The notes: generated by a model from the letters alone, not told the origin. Positions 27,417-36,883 are shown, counted from the stretch's first letter. The stretch is DNA of 64,000 bases from Tenacibaculum sp. MAR_2009_124 (GCF_900105455.1 NZ_FNSF01000008.1:372001-436000); one strand, 5' to 3'. Made by a program: numbers and translations.

Positions 27417-28574
27417 ATGATAGATACTGAATATTTAAGAGATAAATTTCTCCAATGTAGAAAGCAGTCGGAATTTATCTGTAAAGATTTAGAAATTGAA
27501 GATTACTCGGTTCAACCCATAGTAGATGTGTCACCACCCAAATGGCACTTAGCACATACTACCTGGTTTTTTGAGCAGTTTATTCTTGTTCATTTCAATA
27601 AAAACTACAAAGTATATAACGACGATTTTGCCTTTCTTTTTAATAGTTATTATAACAATGCTGGCGATCGTGTTTTACGTCCGAATCGTGGACTAATGAC
27701 ACGTCCAACGGTTAAGGAAGTATATGAATATAGAAATTATGTTACTCAGGAAATTTCAGCTTTCCTATCAACAAATGTATCTAGTGAAGTTAAAAACATT
27801 GTAGAAACAGGAATTAATCACGAGGAACAACATCAAGAATTACTTGCCTATGATATTAAATATATTTTAGGACACCAACCTACATTTCCTAGCATTCCTC
27901 TCAACTATTCTTTACAACAGGAAATTCAAGAATTAGAGTTTCTCAAAATAGAGGAAGGCGTTTATGAAATCGGACATAGATCAAATGGTTTTTGTTTTGA
28001 CAATGAGTTGGGAGTGCATAAAACCTATATCCAACCGTTTTCTATTGCAAACAAACTTGTTACTAATCAAGAATTCATTGACTTCATTGAAGATGGAGGT
28101 TATCAAAATTTCAATTTATGGCATGCCGCTGGGTGGGATTGGGTTCAACAAAATAAAATGCTTGCACCGTTATATTGGCACTTTTTTAAAGGAAAGTGGC
28201 ATTATTACCATACCGATGGTTTTACAAACATAGATATGAAACTACCTGTGATGAACATATCGTATTATGAAGCTTTTGCTTTTGCTGAATGGAAAAAAAT
28301 GCGTCTTCCCACCGAATTTGAATGGGAAGTGGCTTCAAACAATTTCAATTGGGGGCAGCTATGGGAATGGACTTCTAGTGCTTATTTACCTTACCCTAAT
28401 TTTAAAAAAGCTGACGGAGCCCTTGGTGAATATAATGGTAAGTTTATGGTGAATCAACATGTTTTACGCGGAGCCTCAATAGCCACACCTAAAAACCATA
28501 GCAGAAAAACGTACAGAAACTTTTTCCATCCTGAATTACGTTGGATGTTTTCAGGAATACGACTGGTAAAGTAA
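27417..28574 (+). CDS. egtB: ergothioneine biosynthesis sulfoxide synthase-like EgtB
   Basis: 385 residues. The N-terminal DinB-like helical domain carries the iron ligands: WHLAHTTWFFEQF with His47, and NHEEQHQELLAYD with His135 and His139 (HxxxH). The C-terminal half is a formylglycine-generating-enzyme-type domain (IANKLVTNQEFIDFIEDGGY, LPVMNISYYEAFAFAEWKKM, RLPTEFEWEVAS, and the ending WMFSGIRLVK). EgtB uses oxygen and a non-haem iron to join a sulfur donor to trimethylhistidine. It is 40 bases before egtD, its usual partner. Which thiol it uses (gamma-glutamylcysteine or cysteine) cannot be read here. Confidence 0.9.
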   Translation: MIDTEYLRDKFLQCRKQSEFICKDLEIEDYSVQPIVDVSPPKWHLAHTTWFFEQFILVHFNKNYKVYNDDFAFLFNSYYNNAGDRVLRPNRGLMTRPTVKEVYEYRNYVTQEISAFLSTNVSSEVKNIVETGINHEEQHQELLAYDIKYILGHQPTFPSIPLNYSLQQEIQELEFLKIEEGVYEIGHRSNGFCFDNELGVHKTYIQPFSIANKLVTNQEFIDFIEDGGYQNFNLWHAAGWDWVQQNKMLAPLYWHFFKGKWHYYHTDGFTNIDMKLPVMNISYYEAFAFAEWKKMRLPTEFEWEVASNNFNWGQLWEWTSSAYLPYPNFKKADGALGEYNGKFMVNQHVLRGASIATPKNHSRKTYRNFFHPELRWMFSGIRLVK

Positions 28575-28614
28575 ACGAACAATAAAAAGCTCCTTCAAAC
28601 AAATCAATCTATCT

Positions 28615-29556
28615 ATGAATCAAATATTTGCTAAAGACTTAATCGAAGGCCTATCTTCGGAAAACAAACATCTATCTTCAAAATATTTTTATGACGATAC
28701 TGGAAGTAAAATCTTTCAGGAAATCATGGAAATGCCCGAGTATTATTTAACCTCAAGTGAATTTGAAATTCTTTCTCTTCAGGCTAAGCAAATAATTGAT
28801 GCGGTAAACTTCAATCAACCTTTTAATATTGTAGAACTAGGTGCTGGAGATGGTATGAAAACTTTTAAGCTTTTGGAATATTTAGTCAACCATAATATTG
28901 ATTTTTATTATGTTCCAATTGATATTTCACAGGGAGCTATGAATAGCTTGGAAGAAAAGTTAAAAGCAAAACTTCCAACATTAAATATTCATCCGAGAAT
29001 AGGAGATTACTTCGAGGTTCTTTCAAAAGAAAATGTACAAACAAATATTCCGAGTCTTCTATTGTTTTTAGGAAGTAATATTGGGAACTACTCTTATGAC
29101 GAAGCTGTTAATTTACTATCTCTTTTTAATAAAAACATGAAAGATGGAGATAAACTATTGCTTGGCGTCGATTTGCAAAAAAACCCGAATACTATAAAGA
29201 ACGCTTATGACGACTCTTATGGAATTACTAAAAAATTCAATTTGAACTTACTTTCAAGAATAAATCGTGAATTTGATGGTGATTTCAGATTGGATGATTT
29301 TGATTTTTACTGCCACTACAATCCAGAAAATGGAGAGGTAAATAGCTACCTCATCAGTTTGAGAAAGCAAAGTGTTTTTTTAAAGAAACTAAATAAAGGG
29401 TTTCATTTTAATTACGATGAATTGATTTGGACGGAGCTTTCCAAGAAATACAATTTAAACGAAATTAACCAGCTAGCACAATCAACTAATTTTACTACGG
29501 AGCAACACTTTTTAGATTGCAAACATTATTTCACGAACATAATTTTAAAAAAGTAA
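28615..29556 (+). CDS. egtD: L-histidine N-alpha-methyltransferase EgtD
   Basis: 313 residues. The SAM-binding GAGDG lies at 76-80 in NIVELGAGDGMKTFKLLEYL, followed by VPIDISQGAMNSL. The N-terminal MPEYYLTSSEFEIL and the SLLLFLGSNIGNY segment are characteristic of the histidine-specific methyltransferase family. It would convert histidine to trimethylhistidine (hercynine), the substrate of EgtB. With EgtB this gives the core of an ergothioneine-type pathway. No EgtA, EgtC or EgtE lyase is seen in the window. Confidence 0.9.
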   Translation: MNQIFAKDLIEGLSSENKHLSSKYFYDDTGSKIFQEIMEMPEYYLTSSEFEILSLQAKQIIDAVNFNQPFNIVELGAGDGMKTFKLLEYLVNHNIDFYYVPIDISQGAMNSLEEKLKAKLPTLNIHPRIGDYFEVLSKENVQTNIPSLLLFLGSNIGNYSYDEAVNLLSLFNKNMKDGDKLLLGVDLQKNPNTIKNAYDDSYGITKKFNLNLLSRINREFDGDFRLDDFDFYCHYNPENGEVNSYLISLRKQSVFLKKLNKGFHFNYDELIWTELSKKYNLNEINQLAQSTNFTTEQHFLDCKHYFTNIILKK

Positions 29557-29561
29557 TTCAT

Positions 29562-29828
29562 ATGAGTTTAATTGAAAATGTAAGAGATTTCTTTAATAGA
29601 AAAAGAAAAAATGAAACCACTGAAAAAGCTCCTGAAGGTGTTTGTCCTAACTGTTGGGGAGAACATGAATATGATGGTGAGTTTTATTCTTTTATGAAAG
29701 GGCAAAACAATAACCCTAGTAAAGACATATACAACAACTTTATTGCCGATGTCACCAGGAAACTCGATAAAATCACCATTAATAAGAATACCTATACATG
29801 TGAGACTTGTAAGGTAAAGTATAAATAA
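29562..29828 (+). CDS. small zinc-ribbon-like protein
   Basis: 88 residues from the ATG at 29562, five bases after egtD; the longer frame from 29517 overlaps egtD and is rejected. Two cysteine pairs (CPNCWG near residue 25 and CETCKVKYK at the C-terminus) suggest a zinc-ribbon. The middle has YSFMKGQNNNPSKDIY. No function can be given; its place at the end of the egt operon and before a terminator suggests co-expression. Confidence 0.75.
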   Translation: MSLIENVRDFFNRKRKNETTEKAPEGVCPNCWGEHEYDGEFYSFMKGQNNNPSKDIYNNFIADVTRKLDKITINKNTYTCETCKVKYK

Positions 29829-29832
29829 AATT

Positions 29833-29871
29833 AAGGCTATACTCATCTACGAAAACGCTGGGTATAGCTTT
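29833..29871 (+). terminator. terminator at the end of the msrA-egtD operon
   Basis: AAGGCTATAC (29833-29842) pairs with GTATAGCTTT (29862-29871, one G-T pair). It begins four bases after the stop of the zinc-ribbon gene. The T tract is short (TTTACTAATT). Confidence 0.65.
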
Positions 29872-30090
29872 ACTAATTGATCAAGGTACCTGGTGCTAAT
29901 ACTTAATTTAACGCCATTTGTTAGTAAAACCAGTTTATCTTTGATAGGCACTGTCATAAAATAGCTAAACCCTTGTTTTTACGAGGGTTTTGTTGTATCT
30001 TATATTCATAATAAACCCCGAAAATCACCAAAAAAGGTAAAAAACGGGGTTTCCATTTGTGTAATTATGAAAATACGAAGAATTTCTGAA

Positions 30091-31423
30091 ATGCAACACC
30101 GCATTTCAATTTTTTCCCCTCAGTGAGAATTATGATGCTCATTACACACGTTTTTTAGAGGGAGATTTGGGCAAAATCTATTCTGCTATTGATTGGGATG
30201 ACTTGGTTACTACTTTAAATATTACTGAACAAAAAAAAGGGCGTAACTATCTTTTTAGCCCTAAAGGAAGACTTGGCTTGATGTTTTTAAAGCATTATGC
30301 CAATTGTTCGGATAGGAAAATGATTGAACAACTCAACTCAAATTTAGACTATCAATTTTTCTGCGATATAGAATTAGGTTTTGAACGTTTAACAAACTAT
30401 AAAATAATAAGTCAAATACGTTGTGAATTAGCAGAGAAACTAGATATTAATTTAGTAGAAAAAGTTCTTTTTAATTCTTGGAAAAATCATATTGATAGTA
30501 CCGACCAAATCGTAATGGATGCTACTTGTTACGAAAGTGAAGTTCGTTATCCTACCATCCAGAAATTACTTTGGGAATCTGTTCACTGGTTGTACAATCA
30601 ATTACGTAAAACTTGCTCCATCTTAGGAACTAAGATGATCAGAAGTAGATATAACAAGTGGAAAAAACGTTACCAAGGATTTAGTAAAATGCGAAGAAAA
30701 ACCAAGTCTAAACGTACTTCATTAACCCGAGCTTTACTGAAGCTATTAAGTAAGTTTATCGATTTTGAAAAGGAATTATCCAAGGCCTACAATATCGAGT
30801 TTAAGCCCTTGTATTATAAGCGAATCGACACAATCCAAAGAATTTACAAACAACAAAAAGATCATTTTGATACAGGAGAAAAAATCAAAGATAGAATTGT
30901 AAGTATTCATAAGGATTATATCCGTCCTATTGTTCGCGGAAAAGAAGTAAAGCCTGTTGAGTTTGGAGCAAAAGTTAACAAAGTTCAAATTGATGGAATT
31001 AGCTTTATAGAACATATTAATTTTAATGCGTTTCACGAAGGAAACCGTTTTATACAAACAGTTCAAAAAGCGCAAGGGTTAACTCGAAAAAAGGTAAAAG
31101 TAGCCGGTGGAGATAAAATTTATGCTACCAATAAAAACAGAACATATAGTAGCTCAAAAACCATACAGACAGACTTTATCCCCAAGGGTAGAAAACCTAA
31201 AAATCATAAAGAGAAAAAGCAACTTAGGGCTATCATTGCTAAAGAAAGAGCAACAAGATTAGAAGGCTCTTTTGGTAAGGATAAAGAACATTATCACCTA
31301 CGGAAAATAAAAGCCAAAACAAAAAAGAATGAAATTCTATGGATATTCTTTGGTATACACACAGGAAATGCATTAGAAATTGGTCGAAGAAAAATAGCTC
31401 AAACAGACCAACAAATAGCCTAA
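30091..31423 (+). CDS. IS transposase, N-terminus in a shifted frame
   Basis: The main frame (30167-31423, 418 residues from a TTG) is a DDE-type transposase with an IS1182/IS5-like N-terminal region (GRLGLMFLKHYANCSDRKMIEQL), the catalytic block MDATCYESEVRYP, a basic central region, and the C-terminal block EGSFGKDKEHYHLRKIKAKTKKNE with the conserved glutamate. The frame continues upstream to 30071 without a start codon. In the frame one base off, an ATG at 30091 (or 30067) reads MQHRISIFSPQ and stops. Removing one T from the run at 30110-30115 would give MQHRISIFPLSENYDAHYTR, a natural start. The gene is therefore either frameshifted or uses programmed frameshifting at the T6C4 run. Confidence 0.75.
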
Positions 31424-31516
31424 AATAAAATCTTAGTATTTTTTTCATGGGAGAGCTACGTCTTGTAGGTACGTTTTTAGGAGATTCAATCAATAAAACC
31501 TCTTTTAAACAGAAAT

Positions 31517-31552
31517 AGAGGATAGAATTTATATAATTTTATCCTCTATTTT
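31517..31552. terminator. hairpin near the right end of the IS
   Basis: ATAGAGGATA pairs with TATCCTCTAT across about 16 bases, after the transposase and inside the IS. It probably ends transcription of the transposase. Confidence 0.5.
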
Positions 31553-31692
31553 CAATGTATTTTAAAAAATAGACTGTTTTCTGAAAGTGCCTTGATATGA
31601 ATTTCAAAAATCAAAAAACCAAGTCCAGATCTAATTTATTACGATTGTTTAATTGAAAACAACTTAGAAAGAAACATAAAACTTCTTTTTTT

Positions 31693-32925
31693 CTAATACC
31701 AGCGTTTTTTGTTCTTTTTAGAATTTGATGATTTTCTTCCTTTTTTATGCTTACTAATCGTATTGGGTTGTTTTTTAGGCTTGGGTTTTGATAAAGGAAA
31801 AGGGTGATCTTCAATAATAGCAATTGGTTTTTGTAAAAGTTCTTCAATAGTTTTTACATAAGAAGTTTCATCAGCGCTACAAAAGGAAAATGCTATACCG
31901 GACTTCCCTGCTCTTCCTGTCCTTCCTATTCTATGTACATAGGTTTCAGGAACATTAGGCAAATCGAAATTAATAACAGCATCAACCTTACTAATATCAA
32001 TACCTCTTGCAGCTACATCAGTAGCAATTAATATAGTTGATTTTTTATCCTTAAAATCTTGTACTGCTTTGTTACGAATTACCTGAGTTTTATCACCATG
32101 TAAACTAGTTACTTTATAATTGTTTTTAAGTAATGTTTGTTCAAGCTTATCAACGCCAATTTTTGTTCGTCTAAAAATGATAACTTTTCCATTAATTGTA
32201 TTTCGCAAAAGATGTAAACACAAATCTGTTTTATTCTTTTTTGGAACATAATACAGCAGTTGACCAATATTCTTAGATGTAGTATGACTTGGTGAAATTG
32301 TTATTTTCTCTGGCTTATAAAGTAGTCTTTTAGCTAATTCATCAATTTTTTGAGGTATGGTTGCAGAAAATAATAATGTTTGTTTTTTCTTAGGAGAAAA
32401 GCTTTCAATTTGTTTAACATCATTTATAAACCCCATATCTAACATGAGGTCAGCTTCATCTAAAACAAAAGTTTTTAAAAAACTCAGATCAATAACTCCC
32501 TGTTTATGCAAGTCAATGAATCGTCCAGGTGTAGCAATTAAAATATCAACTCCTTTTTTTAGCACATCCTTTTGAGGTGCTAGAGACATACCTCCATAAA
32601 CAGCTGTACTTCTTAGATTTGTATATTTTCCATACGTTTTAAAACTCTCATCAATTTGAATTGCTAATTCGCGTGTTGGACTTAAAATTAAGGATTTAAT
32701 TGTTTTCTCCCCTTTTTCAGCATTTTGTTCTTCTAATAATTCTTCAATGATAGGCAACGCAAATGAAGCCGTTTTACCTGTACCCGTTTGTGCTGTTACA
32801 ATAACATCTTTTTTATTTAACACTAAAGGAATCACCTTTTCTTGTACCAGAGTTGGTGTATGGTGTTTATTTTCGGTTAGTGCTTTTAAAATAGATTTGT
32901 TTAAACGTAAGTCAGAAAACTTCAT
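31693..32925 (-). CDS. DEAD-box ATP-dependent RNA helicase (RhlE-like)
   Basis: 410 residues. All core motifs are visible: the Q motif region (TPTLVQEKVIPLVL), Walker A AQTGTGKTASFALP, PTRELAIQ, TPGRFIDL, VLDEADLMLD, SAT in LFSATIP, ATDVAARGIDI, and HRIGRTGRAGKSG. A basic C-terminal tail (KPKKQPNTISKHKKGRK and on) follows the helicase core, as in RhlE-like proteins. It remodels RNA, for example in ribosome assembly or cold growth. It is a single gene with its own promoter-like box. Confidence 0.95.
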   Translation of the reverse strand: MKFSDLRLNKSILKALTENKHHTPTLVQEKVIPLVLNKKDVIVTAQTGTGKTASFALPIIEELLEEQNAEKGEKTIKSLILSPTRELAIQIDESFKTYGKYTNLRSTAVYGGMSLAPQKDVLKKGVDILIATPGRFIDLHKQGVIDLSFLKTFVLDEADLMLDMGFINDVKQIESFSPKKKQTLLFSATIPQKIDELAKRLLYKPEKITISPSHTTSKNIGQLLYYVPKKNKTDLCLHLLRNTINGKVIIFRRTKIGVDKLEQTLLKNNYKVTSLHGDKTQVIRNKAVQDFKDKKSTILIATDVAARGIDISKVDAVINFDLPNVPETYVHRIGRTGRAGKSGIAFSFCSADETSYVKTIEELLQKPIAIIEDHPFPLSKPKPKKQPNTISKHKKGRKSSNSKKNKKRWY

Positions 32926-33383
32926 TGATTATTTTTTTTTGCAAAGATAATTTAAAAGTAAAGACTTCTTTATTATTAGATAGTATTATTACTAATGTTA
33001 AAATGTAGCAGTAATTATATTATTACTTCCTACGTTTTTTTATAAAAGAAAGCCATTATCTGGTACAATCTCAATTCATTTAGAATGACTGAATCGCGGC
33101 AATTTAACTTTTTATATTAGAGGCTGACACTTAACTGTGTCGAGTGCTGTCAAAGACAAGAACGAGAGAATATGTTATGTAATAAAGTCAAAAGATTTCT
33201 CCTTTCAGCTGAAACAATTAATTAAATCAAAACCAATTACTTACGAACAGAGTCACATATAAATCCGTGATCCATAATTGTCAACCTTAACTTGTTTCAG
33301 ATTCTCACTCAAAATGTTTGCGTCATAATATAATGCAGAAAAAAATTCGTAATTACCCAACCTCTATAGCTAATCCATACCAA
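32926..33383. other. 458-bp intergenic region with a dispersed-repeat fragment
   Basis: No gene. Next to the helicase is its promoter box. Around 33125-33165 the sequence reads TTAACTGTGTCGAGTGCTG and GTCAAAGACAAG, which shares blocks with the 142-bp repeats at 45.7-46.4 kb (TAACTGTG, GTCAAAGACAAG). It looks like a single decayed copy of that family. The rest shows nothing recognisable. Confidence 0.5.
32942..32949 (-). promoter_or_regulatory. -7 box (TATCTTTG) for the DEAD-box helicase
   Basis: On the minus strand TATCTTTG exactly fits TAnnTTTG, 17 bases before the start codon. No TTG is seen at the -33 distance. Confidence 0.5.
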
Positions 33384-34028
33384 TCAATCCTCCACATACT
33401 TCATCTTCAGAGCATATTTTGTTAAACCAGCGAGGTTTCTAACACCTAGCTTTCCAATAATATTTTTTCGATAACTTTCAATCGTATGTTTACTTAAAAA
33501 CAACTTATCCGCTATTTCTTGGGTAGTATGCTCTTGTGCAATTAAGGTAATAACATCGATTTCCCTTTGCGTTAGTTTAATCTCCTCCTCTTTCTTTTTT
33601 GACAACTTATTTTCAAAATAAATATCTTTTATCTCTTTGGAAAAATACTTATCTCCTTCTAAGATTGTTTTTATGGCATGTAACAATTCCTCTTTTTTAG
33701 CATTTTTAGGAACATATCCCTCTACATCCGACTTAATAAGGCTATCAATAACATCTGCATTGGTATGCATGCTAACCACAAGAATTTTAATATCCTTCCT
33801 TTTTTCTTTTACGATTTTACTAAGAGCAACTCCATCTAACTCCGGCATGGAAATGTCTGTGATTATTAAATCTATTGTATCTTTAGAATTAATCTCTAAG
33901 TATTTGACTACATTTTTGCCTTCTGTTGAAGTTAACACAACATTATAGTCATTTTCGGAATTTAAGATACTCAGAACGCCGTCTAAAAACATCTTATGAT
34001 CATCAACAATTATTAAATTATACTTCAT
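33384..34028 (-). CDS. LuxR/NarL-family response regulator
   Basis: 214 residues from the ATG at 34028; a start ten codons further upstream would lie deeper in the kinase gene and is less likely. The receiver has the acidic pair in IIVDDHKMF, the phospho-acceptor in DLIITDISMPELDG, and the Lys in VPKNAK. The C-terminal LuxR helix-turn-helix is LTQREIDVITLIAQEHTTQE and KLFLSKHTIESYRKNI. It overlaps the end of the sensor kinase gene by 11 bases, so the two are a coupled two-component pair. Confidence 0.93.
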   Translation of the reverse strand: MKYNLIIVDDHKMFLDGVLSILNSENDYNVVLTSTEGKNVVKYLEINSKDTIDLIITDISMPELDGVALSKIVKEKRKDIKILVVSMHTNADVIDSLIKSDVEGYVPKNAKKEELLHAIKTILEGDKYFSKEIKDIYFENKLSKKKEEEIKLTQREIDVITLIAQEHTTQEIADKLFLSKHTIESYRKNIIGKLGVRNLAGLTKYALKMKYVED

Positions 34029-36015
34029 ATTCAACTTCTTTTGCAACAGGTATTTCAATGTTAATTATAGTACCTCTATTGAGTCTAGAATCGATGTGTA
34101 AAACACCGCTAAATTTCTTTAATCTACTTTTAATGTTTGAAAAGCCAATACCCTCAATACTCTTCTTCGGAATAAAGCCTACACCGTTGTCTTCAAACAA
34201 AATACTTAATGCGCCATCAATCACATTCAATTGTAATTCGATCGATGTAGCCTTGGCATGTTTAATGGTATTGGTTGTTAATTCTTTTATAATCTTAAAA
34301 ATTTCAATCTGCAATTTTTCGTTTAAAAGATTTACTTCATCTCTTGGGTATACTGTAAAGGAACTGTTGGCCCCCCAAATACTATTCGTATATTCTTCGA
34401 GAATATCACAAAAATTATTCTCATTAAACTGTTTTGGTATTAGGTTATGAGAAATATTTCTTACTTCTTCATAAGTACAATCTATTTGAGTATTGAGTTC
34501 ACTTAAAAAATCGGTTTTCATATTTTCTTTAACAGAGCCGTTTAGCTTTAATTTAATAGCGGCCAAATTCCCTCCAATACTATCGTGCAACTCTTGAGCA
34601 ATGTGCTTTCTTTCTTTGTTCTGACCTTTAATGGAGGCCTTGATTACCTTTAATTCTTGATCTTTTATCAGTGAAGATATTTTTTGATTATTTATCTCTT
34701 CTTGTTTCCTATTAAGCTCACTCTGTGCTTGTAACTTCTGATAATAAATCACAAGCAATCCTAAAACGGGTATCAAAATAATTAAGAAAGAATATAAAAT
34801 AATGTTTTTAATACTCTTCTCCCTTACCAACTCTGCTTCTTGAATTTCTTGATTTTTCTTTAAAAGTGTAATTTCATTTTCCTTTTGCAGTGTTTTATAC
34901 TTTACCTCTAGCTCATTAATCTCCTTATCCTTTTGTAGTTTACTTATAGAGTCTTTCACACTAAAAACTCGATTTAAAAATTGAAAGGCATTTTTGTACT
35001 CGTTCTTTGCTATAGAAATATCTTTAAGTTTTTCATATATAAGCTCCTGTTGATTTAAGTATCCCAACTCAATGGCATTAATTAAACTAAGAGAAAACAT
35101 TAATTCCGCATCTTTATATCGCTTCAGTTTTAAATAAATATTCGCAATATTAAGACGTGCTTCAATAGCGAGTTTATTGTATCCTTTTTTTTCTGCGATT
35201 GCAAGTACTTCTTTGTTGAATGAAAATGCCTTATCCAGATCCTCTAATTCTTCATAATTTTTAGCAAGATTTACTTTTATTGTGCCAATAGCATAATCAT
35301 TTTCCTTGGCAAGATTCAAGGCTTTTTCTAAATTCTTACTAGACGATTTAAAGTCTTTCAAAAGCGAATAGATAATCCCTATATTAATATAACTTCCAAA
35401 AGTTATTTCTTCTTCACCGTTATATTTTATACATTTTTGAAACAACTCCAAGGCCTTTTGATATTCCCCCATATTCATATACGCATGAGCCAAACCATGA
35501 GTATGGGTATAGTAAAGATTTTCTTCGTTATACTTTTGAGCTGCTTCGATACCTTTAAGGTGCCATTTCTTACTTTCGCTACTTAAGCCTTTTCTTTTAT
35601 CATTTAAGGCAAATAAATTATAAACAAGAGCACTTAACTTATTTTGTAACGAATCATTTTTAACATATTTCTTATGACTCAAGGCTTTTCTTCCATAGAA
35701 CAAAGAAGAATCAATTAACTCAGAAGAATTGAAATAAAAACTCAATAATAAATAAGTATTCACTTTAGAATGTGGATCTAGCTTTTTCTTTAATAATTTA
35801 TGGGCTATTTTATATGCTTTCTCTTTCTCATTATTATTTAAAAAATGAAATGCCTGATCAATTCTTGCTTTTTCTTTATAGACTATCTCTTTTTTTATTT
35901 TTATAGGTACTTTATCTGCTCCCATTTCTTGAGCATACACACAAAAAGAGAATAGATAAATACTGATTAAAACAATTTTTTGTAAAACTTGAAGCATGTG
36001 AGCAAATGTATTCAT
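34018..36015 (-). CDS. TPR-domain sensor histidine kinase
   Basis: 665 residues. A signal peptide or first membrane segment (VLQKIVLISIYLFSFCVYAQ) is followed by about 350 residues of TPR repeats, which would be periplasmic, one membrane segment (IILYSFLIILIPVLGLLVIYY), a coiled coil, the HisKA_3 phosphorylation site (KHIAQELHDSIGGNLAAIK), and a GHKL ATPase with ELTTNTIKHAKA and FEDNGVGF. This type pairs with NarL-type regulators, as here. The TPR sensor suggests a protein or peptide ligand, but none is known. Confidence 0.92.
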   Translation of the reverse strand: MNTFAHMLQVLQKIVLISIYLFSFCVYAQEMGADKVPIKIKKEIVYKEKARIDQAFHFLNNNEKEKAYKIAHKLLKKKLDPHSKVNTYLLLSFYFNSSELIDSSLFYGRKALSHKKYVKNDSLQNKLSALVYNLFALNDKRKGLSSESKKWHLKGIEAAQKYNEENLYYTHTHGLAHAYMNMGEYQKALELFQKCIKYNGEEEITFGSYINIGIIYSLLKDFKSSSKNLEKALNLAKENDYAIGTIKVNLAKNYEELEDLDKAFSFNKEVLAIAEKKGYNKLAIEARLNIANIYLKLKRYKDAELMFSLSLINAIELGYLNQQELIYEKLKDISIAKNEYKNAFQFLNRVFSVKDSISKLQKDKEINELEVKYKTLQKENEITLLKKNQEIQEAELVREKSIKNIILYSFLIILIPVLGLLVIYYQKLQAQSELNRKQEEINNQKISSLIKDQELKVIKASIKGQNKERKHIAQELHDSIGGNLAAIKLKLNGSVKENMKTDFLSELNTQIDCTYEEVRNISHNLIPKQFNENNFCDILEEYTNSIWGANSSFTVYPRDEVNLLNEKLQIEIFKIIKELTTNTIKHAKATSIELQLNVIDGALSILFEDNGVGFIPKKSIEGIGFSNIKSRLKKFSGVLHIDSRLNRGTIINIEIPVAKEVEYEV

Positions 36016-36225
36016 TTTAGAGAGTTCTAAGTATTTTAAACCTGTATAAATTTTTGCCTTTTACACCGATCAAATAAAACCGGTGCAAAGAGAAATAATT
36101 ATGCTCATTCTATACGAGCAAAACATCCTTCCCAATGCTTGTTAGCGCACCGAAAAAGATGTTTAAAAGCCCCCTTCTAATTGGCTTCTTATTACATATA
36201 GTAGTAGTATTAGTAGTATTCTTGT

Positions 36226-36645
36226 TTATAGAAATAAAAAGGAAGCAACAATCATCCAAGCACCAACGATTAAACCGAAAACACCTAATTGTCCTTGTTT
36301 TGGAGCTAACTTTTCTCTTAAACGATTTCCTTTTTCTTCTCCTGCTTCTGTTCTAGATAAAACGAATTTATTTATTAAGCCAAAACCTAACATAAAACCT
36401 AAAACCGCTTCAACGATATTCCCTGCTAATAAAGTAATCCACCAAATAGGATACGTGCTAAGTCCTCCAATATTTAATAAAGAAGATATAACTCCCCAAA
36501 TACCCCAAAAACAAAAAGCAAACCCAATCCAACCTTGATAAGGCTCAATTTTTTCTAGAAGTTCTTTAGCATTTGGTTTTTTTGCTAATAATAATGATGG
36601 CACTGCGATGATACTTAATAAGATTAATGTGATTCCCCAAATCAT
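36226..36645 (-). CDS. four-TM membrane protein of unknown function
   Basis: 139 residues with four hydrophobic segments ([77 protein letters not shown]). The loops repeat PYQGWIGF and KQGQLGVF, giving the protein an internal twofold look. I do not recognise the family. It is transcribed alone, divergently from the giant adhesin. Confidence 0.75.
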   Translation of the reverse strand: MIWGITLILLSIIAVPSLLLAKKPNAKELLEKIEPYQGWIGFAFCFWGIWGVISSLLNIGGLSTYPIWWITLLAGNIVEAVLGFMLGFGLINKFVLSRTEAGEEKGNRLREKLAPKQGQLGVFGLIVGAWMIVASFLFL

Positions 36646-36803
36646 AATATAAATAGTTTTAATAGGGTTAATACTTGTTTTTTGTGAAAGTTCTGAATCA
36701 GTATGGTCATGGTATTTACTTGGTTAATAGTTGATCAAAAATCACAAGGCAAAGATCAGAGGAGTTCATTAAAAATAGTACACCCTTTTTAGTGAAAGTA
36801 TAC

Positions 36804-36883
36804 CCCCTGAAAACAGGGGTATTTAATATATTTAAAAACCCTGTTTATGGTGACATAGGTTCATAAGCTCATTTTTAGTTTTG
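36804..36883 (+). promoter_or_regulatory. conserved palindrome and promoter upstream of the giant adhesin
   Basis: Four blocks occur in order: CCCCTGAAAACAGGGG (36804-36819), AAAAACCC (36834-36841), ATGGTGACATA (36847-36857) and the -7 box TAGTTTTG (36876-36883). The same blocks recur upstream of the truncated paralogue at 46564 with identical spacers of 14, 5 and 18 bases. No TTG -33 element is present, so an activator may replace it, with the palindrome as a likely operator. Confidence 0.65.

Larger units (their letters stand above)
29941..31597 (+). mobile_element. complete insertion sequence with TIRs and TTGATA target duplication
   Basis: The element spans 29947-31591 (1645 bp). Its ends are imperfect inverted repeats: GGCACTGTCATAAAATAG at the left, and the reverse complement of the right end GGCACTTTCAGAAAACAG, 15 of 18 identical. 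TTGATA directly flanks both ends (29941-29946 and 31592-31597), a 6-bp target duplication, so it arrived by transposition and is intact at both ends. It carries one transposase gene. A subterminal hairpin (AAACCCT/AGGGTTT at 29967-29990) and another in the leader (AAACCCCG/CGGGGTTT at 30013-30052) could shield the transposase from outside transcription. It landed just past the terminator of the egt operon. Confidence 0.9.
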
